Position numbers and translations under genes: made by a program. A stretch of DNA of 64,000 nt from Arachis hypogaea. Its lineage: Eukaryota > Streptophyta > Magnoliopsida > Fabales > Fabaceae. Shown one piece after another: positions 57,733 through 64,000 of this stretch. The stretch covers positions 51,116,598 to 51,180,597 of the forward strand of contig NC_092043.1 in NCBI RefSeq assembly GCF_003086295.3, written 5' to 3'. The notes under the pieces were generated by a model, which was not told where the DNA came from, did no database searches, and saw only the letters and a list, made by a program, of their open reading frames with translations. Within the stretch, counting starts at the first letter, position 1. Every line of letters starts with the position of its first letter.

Positions 57733-58392
57733 TTACAAATCCTGCATGTACAGGCTTATTCTCTCATCCTCATACCTTAACATTTGAATAAATTCAGGAG
57801 CTTCTGCAATGGTGTCATCTAGAAAGCTCAATGTAGAATTACAGGACTCAGCGCAGTGCCAACTGTGATGATCTGCTGGAACAGAAGAGGCTTGAATAGC
57901 CTCACCCTTTTCGTCACCATTCATTAGCTTGGAGAAGAGTGCTTTTGCAGCTTGGTTGCCAGAGAAGGAATTGGCCATTTTGTTGAGTAAGCATGGCACA
58001 TGAAGCTGCTGCTGCTGGTGATGCGGAGGAGTGTGTAATAAGTGGTTGTTCTTGTTGAGAGAAGAGTTCCAGTAGTTCTTGATCTCGTTGTCAGTTCGAT
58101 TAGGCAAGTGCTTGGCAATAGCGGACCACCTGTTGCCAAGAAGTGCATGGAGTCTTAGGATGGTCTGCTCCTCATCTCTGCTCAATCGGCCTCTCTTAAT
58201 GCCAGGTCTGAGGTAGTTAAACCACCTCAGTCTGCAACTCTTTCCACATCTTTCAAGGCCAGCTTTGTCGGGCAAGGTGCGCCAGCTTCCAGGGCCATAA
58301 GTGTAAATGTATGCTTTCAGCTTCTCATCTTCTTCAAGAGACCAAGCACCCTTCCTCACATGCTCATGGCTGCAGCAAGGAGACCTTCCCAT
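57733..58392 (-). CDS. R2R3-MYB transcription factor, 219 aa, intronless
   Basis: A sequence-specific nuclear regulator. It starts [20 protein letters not shown], the usual R2R3-MYB opening. R2 (about 14-61) has W at KGAW, GSW and LRW; R3 (about 67-112) has the expected first-position Ile ([13 protein letters not shown]) and then W in [20 protein letters not shown] and NYWNSSLNK. The bHLH-interaction signature is absent. The C-terminal 105 residues are low complexity with HHQQQQ and an acidic end ([20 protein letters not shown]) that could activate transcription. The whole gene is one exon, whereas most plant R2R3 genes have one or two introns within the MYB domain. Subgroup is not certain. 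Confidence 0.93.
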   Translation of the reverse strand: MGRSPCCSHEHVRKGAWSLEEDEKLKAYIYTYGPGSWRTLPDKAGLERCGKSCRLRWFNYLRPGIKRGRLSRDEEQTILRLHALLGNRWSAIAKHLPNRTDNEIKNYWNSSLNKNNHLLHTPPHHQQQQLHVPCLLNKMANSFSGNQAAKALFSKLMNGDEKGEAIQASSVPADHHSWHCAESCNSTLSFLDDTIAEAPEFIQMLRYEDERISLYMQDL

Positions 58393-58613
58393 TTGTGGCT
58401 GTGGAGCACCCGTTCAGACACAGATGCCTTTAACTCACAACCTGACAACCATCAATGGAGGACTCGGGACCTAATCATGGTCCTTCTTCTGCAAATTTTT
58501 CTTAAATAAATTCAATATAACATTATCAGTAATGCTATGGACCACCACATTCATGATTTATAGTCATTAATTAGTTATTATTAATATTTTTAATAGTCTA
58601 AAATTATATTTAA

Positions 58614-59065
58614 GGGAGATGCTCATATAAAGACTCTTAAAACGTCTTTTGTAAAAACGCTTGCATTATCATTGGACGTATTAATAAATCGATTTTTTTA
58701 AATTTCTTAACAAATTCGAATAAAACCGATTTTTTATATAACAACAACGATAAACCTATTTTTTTTAGAGATTTAATTGTATTTTTAAATTTTTAGGGAT
58801 TTAAATATTCACAAAACAAAAAATCAGGGATATATTTGTCTTTTTATCAAAAAGTTTAAAGATATTTGGTTTAGATTGTGTACTTCGATCGGATCAAATC
58901 GGATCTAATAATTATAATGCAAACAATTGAGTTTATTATTATTACTATAATAAACCGATTTTGTTCTAATTTATTAAAAGATAAATTATTAACCAATTTA
59001 ATAAAAATGTCTAATAATAATATGACAAATGTAAACATCTAAAAAAAAGACATTTTTAATGTCTT
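58614..59065. mobile_element. Candidate inserted TIR element interrupting another MITE
   Basis: Subterminal inverted repeats AAAGACTCTTAAAACGTCTTTT and AAGACATTTTTAATGTCTTT. TATTTAA flanks both sides (58607-58613 and 59066-59072), and the flanks join into a sequence like the intact stretch at 62495-62590. The right end seems short of the left end's GGGAGATGCTC, so limits are uncertain. Confidence 0.4.
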
Positions 59066-60327
59066 TATTTAATAGTATAGTATTACACTTTTAATGAAGA
59101 AGAGTGCTAGGAAGCTAGCACTTTTGTTAAATCCTGGCCAACACTTAACCATTGAAAGGAAATTAAATGATTCTAGATTATTAGATATAATTTCACACCA
59201 TTAAAAAATCATTGATAGCTAATCTATTATCTATTATATTATATAAAAATCGAATGTCTACACTTAATGATGGAGCTGACGTGGCATGCTCTGGAGAGTA
59301 TTTCCCGATTTCATTATTTTAACTCATTCAATACAATTTATTACCATGACTTAATTATATCAGCTAACTGATTTGATTAGATATTTAAATATTAACATAA
59401 TTTATTATAATATATATTACTTAATTAAATTTACTACATTAATTGTAATTTGTTATATTAGTTAATTAATTTATTCATTTATAAAGTCTGAAATAAAATA
59501 AATAATTTATTATTTATTCTAATTGAATTCATTAAATTTAATTATACATTATATACGAATTAATAATAATTTGTAAATCACTTTATATTATATATGTATT
59601 AACAAAATATTATATATATCTTAATGTGTTAATTAAATATTATATACGCACAGAAAAATAAATACAAAGATGATTTATATAATATTAATAATATTATATT
59701 AGCACGATATTTTTTTGTTTTGATATCATATAGTATTGATCATGATAATATTATTATATATTATTATATAAACTTTCTAATATTAGTATAGAAAATTGGA
59801 AAATTATTTCTTATAGCAATCATTCTTAGTGGAATAGTGTGTCCCTTATATAGTATTGATAATTGTTGCTTAATTTAAAGTAATTGTATGTTGGTATCTT
59901 AAATTTATTTTCAATAATAACCTAAATAGATAAATCTAATTGAATTGGATGATTATATAAAATATTTTATATTATTAATATACTAAAATTAAATTCATGT
60001 TTTGGTACAGAATTTTATAGGTAAATTTTATACAAGATTAAGTTATTTTTTATTTTTTATTTGTTTTATCTATGTTACTTTATTTAATTTTAAGTAGCGT
60101 CATATTTACAATTACCGCCAGTATGATATTTTATAAAATATGAAAATCAATTTTTTTATAATTTAAATATCAATGTTTGAATAGAAGAACTTAACAGACT
60201 CACATTGAGAGAGAGAGGGGGGAATTTTACCTAGAGAAAAGAAACTCAAATTGAGAATGGTGGCGACGGGCTCAACAACGACGGTAACGGAATGAGCAGC
60301 GATGATGACATAAGCTGTATGAACAAT

Positions 60328-61229
60328 GACGGACTCAGAAAAATTTAGTAATGGGAACAAAAATATAATAAAATTTAGGTATAGATATTTTTTTTGCTTC
60401 CCACGATATTCAACAAGTTAAGGACTAATCTGTCATGAATTTGAATTCCATTTAACAATCTATAATTGGCCGGCAACGAGTTGCTATACATACGAGACAG
60501 AATTCGAACCCTCAATACTTATTTAAACAGACGACTAAGTCGATCACTTGATCAATCTAAATTGGTTTAGATATATTCAAATTTTAAAATTAGAACTATC
60601 TAATACATATTGATAAGAACTATAAATATACGCACAATCATTATTATAATATTTAAAAATAATAAAAATATAATTTCATATGCATAATATAATATTTAAA
60701 ATAACAAAAAAATATTTATAAGGACCTTTTTATTTTTAACATAATTAAATATTACTTTTTATATATATTTTTAAACAATTATTTTACTTAATTGTCAAAT
60801 CTACTTATTATAATTTGTATAGTATAAATACTTTTTTTAACCGAAATAATTACAGTCTATTAATATATAGATAATATATTTTTTTATCTTAAACAATTTT
60901 TAAAAAATCACTAATAATTTAAGTTGTATTTAATTAGAAAATTAAGTTTTAATTTAATTATTAATTAATTAACTAATATAATATAATTAACTATCACTAA
61001 TTTTTGAGTGTATATATTTATTTTCATACTAAATCAAATTTAACAATATAATTATTATTATGTGTTAAGTTTAACAAAATATTTTTTAACATAAAATACA
61101 AAAAAACTATTTATATTTTATTTTGAGACAAATATAATATAATAAGTGGTATATATGCATATAAGTATTAATTTTTTTTAAAAAATTTGTGGGGGCAAAT
61201 GCCCCCTCTATATTAAACGTGGGTCCGTC
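60328..61229. mobile_element. Candidate degenerate TIR element carrying a SINE
   Basis: GACGGACTCA at 60328 faces TGGGTCCGTC at 61220-61229 as short inverted ends. The interior is AT-rich without coding capacity and contains SINE copy B. No target-site duplication seen; low confidence. Confidence 0.3.
60405..60575 (-). mobile_element. tRNA-related SINE, copy B
   Basis: The best preserved of the three copies. On the minus strand: GATTGATCAAGTGATCGAC in the A-box region, GAGGGTTCGAATTCTGTCTC holding a canonical B-box, then a shared tail GCCGGCCAATTATAGATTGT and GTTAAATGGAATTCAAATTC. Ends are approximate. Confidence 0.7.
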
Positions 61230-61617
61230 TCTGGCTGTGAAAGAAGATGGGAGTTGTGAATAGGTAAGCGGTGATGGACTCAGCAACAAACATGACAGGA
61301 GCTATGCGATTTTTTTGTGAAGAAGTTGAGAAGAAGAGGATTTTAGGTGATGATGATTGAGTTTATCTTGCATGGCTATAGAGTATAGACTGAAGCTATG
61401 AATCATGTGTGATGTGAGGCAAATTCTAACTCCTAAAAAGTGTTTATATGTATATAATCGGAGCGGGTACACCCTAAAACCGACGATACCTGTCTTGAGC
61501 AAAATCTACCCCAATTCGGGTCAAGTTATTTCCCTTTTCATTCGGGTATGGACAGGTCGGGTACCTGCGTATTCGAAAACTCCTGCCAAGTCTAACCACG
61601 TATTGATACTCCTTTTA

Positions 61618-61740
61618 TTAAGGGTTTATCGTTAGCCAATGGATTGCTATATACACAAGGCGAGATTCTAACTCCTAATAATTGTTTAAGCGGATGAGTG
61701 AGATGATCACTTAACAAACTCAAATTGATTAAGATAAATA
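61618..61740 (-). mobile_element. tRNA-related SINE, copy C (partial)
   Basis: Shares CGTTAGCCAATGGATTGCTA, TATACACAAGGCGAGATTC and TGTTTAAGCGGATGAGTGAG with copies A and B on the same strand. The B-box has decayed (GTTAGAATCTC) and the 3' tail is shorter. Confidence 0.6.
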
Positions 61741-63259
61741 TTAATTATTTTTAATATTTTAATATTAAAAATTTTGAGAGTTTGATTTTAATTATAACTT
61801 TATAAAATATTTATAATAATAATTACTATATATATTATTTAATTTTTTAATAAAATTTTTAATATAATTTTATGTATTATCTCGTACAAAGTACGGAAAC
61901 ATACACTAATTGATAATTAAAAATTACAAAATTTATTAACCCCTAACTTTCTCTTTAATAAAAATACTGACGCTGAAACTTTTTTTAACACTATTTTCTA
62001 AAATAAATTAAAATAATATTAAATACCAAATTTATTTTTTTTATTTGGTAAAATACTAGATTATCTTCAAAATCAAGTGAATTGCTCCTACTTATGCGTC
62101 GTTTTTTTTTTCTTTTAACTAAATTTGTTAGTTTTTAATGATAAATTTTTTATAAAAGATTAAAAACTATGATGTTCGAACAAAAAATATCTATCATGTA
62201 TATGTATAATGTATTAATGTGTCCATGATTTATGATTTATCATTGTCTCCCCAGTCCCCACTGTTGATGATAATCTCCTTATCACATTCATGGAGTGGAA
62301 TGGATAAGCAAATGTAGTACTCAAATACACGCGTCTGACAACTATGATTTTATATATTATTGGATAACATGTGAAACTCATAAAATTGGATTTTAAATTT
62401 TTATCAAAAATAAAGAAGCGTTTTTTTTAACTCAGTTTAGTATACAATAAAAAGTTACTGCGTACAATATTTTTAAGAGAAATGTTACAGTAAATAAATT
62501 TTGTGATTTATAATCGTTAATTAGTTATTATTGATATTTTTAATTGTGTGAAATTTTATTTAATAGTATAGAATTATTTAATTTTTTTATTAGTTAAATA
62601 CTAATCAAATTTTAATAAAAATACTGGCTCTAAATTTTTTCTATTTTTAATTATGGTTATATGATGTGTTATGCAGAGGCAAGAGCAGCTTAAAATAGAG
62701 TTTGGAATGGAATAAGATGGTGTTTTGTTAATAGAGAAAAAAGAAAATAATGAAAGGGTAAGACAGAATATATGGCTGAAAGGGATCGGGGCCGTGGTAG
62801 TTGTGGGTAATGAATGAAAGTGAGGCAATGAGCCATTGTTTGTCCCCATGATTTGAGGCATCTTAGGGTTATCTTAGGGGAACGTGGAACCATTCTTTCA
62901 TTTCTTTGCAAATAATAAATTCATTCTTTTACCTTAGGATTATTATGTATTGATGGATATTTTTAAAATCAATTTCGTTACATAACCAATAAAAAATCTA
63001 TTAACTTTTACCAACTCTTATTTAAAATTATATTTAATAAAATTGTCTTTATAAATGCGTTTAATAAAAATATTATTTTTATAATTGCATCTAATAGAAG
63101 TGTTTTATGAAAATATCTTTTAAATATATCTCTCTTATATATGTCTCTTTACACATGTGTCTTTTAATAAAAATATCCTTTATATTAATTATTGTTGATA
63201 ATAAATTGACAAATAGTGTATTCCTATCCTATACTTTTCCTTTTAAATTTATTTTATGA

Positions 63260-63715
63260 CGGTAGGAGCCGTAACACTACCCGAACCCGTGGTACTTACT
63301 CTGCTCCTACCCGTTTCGGATCGGGTAATTACTCGCCCCGGGGCGGGTTTTAACGGGACGGGCCGTGACGATGTTAAACTCACCCTGGTATATAATATAT
63401 ATTTTTAATATTAATATATGTAATATATATAAAATAATTAGTAAAATGATTAATAATATTATATCATATTTAAATTTTTATTTTAATTTATGTTATGTAT
63501 GTAAATAATAGTTATATAATTTTTAAAATTTAATTTTATTTGTTAGATTTAATATTTATAGGGGCGGGACGGTACCCGCATGAGCGGGTTAGGATTTAAC
63601 ATATTACAATCCGCGGATAAGGACAGGACGGGTTCGATGCGGGTTTTTGTAGGATAGGACGGGATCGAATAGAGCAAAAACCCGCCCCTATCCACCTCGT
63701 TGCCACCCCTATATG
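63260..63715. repeat. CGGGT-rich fold-back repeat
   Basis: GC-rich blocks at 63260-63385 and 63560-63715 (GGGGCGGGTTTTAACGGGAC, GCGGGACGGTACCCGCATGA, AAACCCGCCCCTATCCACC) flank an AT-rich middle. The right end reads TTGCCACCCCTATATGAC. Blocks are partly inverted relative to each other. A decayed relative lies at about 61450-61610. Confidence 0.6.
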
Positions 63716-64000
63716 ACAGTGAGTCTCCAAAGTGTTGTGGTGTCCCTGTCGCGTTCAATAGTAATGGAATAGGCAGGCTAAGGGCTATACAAATTGGTTA
63801 AGGCTGAGAGTTAGTTTGGTAAAACTTTTATTTTTTAAAAGTTATAACATTTATGTTTGGTAAGTAAAATAAAAAATTGTTTTTAATAAACACAATCAAT
63901 AATAATTATGTTTAATAAAATAACTTTTAAAATTTAAAAATATTATAATAAACATAAATGCAAGTATTAAATTTAAAAATTAATTAATATATGAGATTAT

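Larger units (their letters stand above)
58393..64000. other. AT-rich intergenic region with degenerate transposable elements
   Basis: 58393-58520 is the MYB upstream flank. The rest is AT-rich and contains two SINE copies (60405-60575, 61618-61740), candidate TIR elements (58614-59065 and 60328-61229), CGGGT-rich repeats (about 61450-61610 and 63260-63715), and related MITE-like stretches at 58545-58610 and 62495-62590 (both ATTAGTTATTATT then ATATTTTTAAT). A further MITE-like stretch, GCTAGGAAGCTAGC, lies at 59107. No gene is seen. Confidence 0.55.

Noticed and set aside
60470..60500. B-box sequences that suggested tRNA genes (also at 17710 and 10575)
   Set aside because: No cloverleaf or acceptor stem pairs around them; tails and repetition fit SINEs.
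63549..63758. Minus-strand ORF of 69 residues
   Set aside because: It lies wholly in the CGGGT-rich repeat and has no protein-like signature.

Overview
This window is nuclear DNA from a flowering plant, very probably a eudicot and most likely a legume. The evidence is AT-rich intergenic DNA, many small exons with GT..AG introns, plant-only protein families (class II formin, PPR proteins, R2R3-MYB, GT34 and GT37 xyloglucan enzymes) and plant-type LINE, SINE and MITE insertions. The genus cannot be proven from sequence alone; the repeat types look legume-like, with Arachis as a guess. I see no bacterial, organellar, rRNA, true tRNA or CRISPR features.

Layout: 1-4865 (+) is the 3' part of a class II formin, with an FH1 proline-rich region carrying a 135-bp minisatellite and a complete FH2 domain. 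5808-6791 (-) is an intronless multi-pass membrane protein. 6.8-10.7 kb is intergenic, with a cluster of palindromes, a 5'-truncated LINE and a SINE. 10887-16469 (-) is an 18-exon LON-domain/RING-finger protein. 16.5-22.8 kb is intergenic with a small SINE and two fold-back elements. 22862-28542 holds an almost complete L1-type LINE with 16-bp target-site duplications. 29320-34773 (+) is an 11-exon P4-ATPase (ALA-type flippase). 35833-37185 (-) is a xyloglucan xylosyltransferase (XXT5-like). 39887-40829 (+) is a VTI1-type v-SNARE, followed 108 bp later by a P-class PPR gene (40938-42776) and then an E-class PPR gene (43243-44547). 45114-46807 (+) is a GT37 xyloglucan fucosyltransferase (FUT1-like). 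47792-49043 (-) is a parvulin-type peptidyl-prolyl isomerase. 50168-56232 (-) is a 20-exon protein with a degenerate J domain, thioredoxin-like folds and membrane anchors. 57733-58392 (-) is an intronless R2R3-MYB. 58.4-64 kb is AT-rich DNA with SINEs and MITE-like repeats.

Exon boundaries were worked out by eye from splice sites and reading phase. For the LON-RING, flippase, SNARE, fucosyltransferase, parvulin and J-like genes the exon lengths sum to whole codons and end at a stop.

Functional themes: several genes act in the secretory pathway and cell wall (formin, flippase, VTI1 SNARE, XXT5-like and FUT1-like enzymes). The two xyloglucan side-chain enzymes lie about 8 kb apart. The clearest structural story is the pair of related LINE copies: each has its own target-site duplication, and each carries different disabling mutations, so that one copy explains the breaks in the other.
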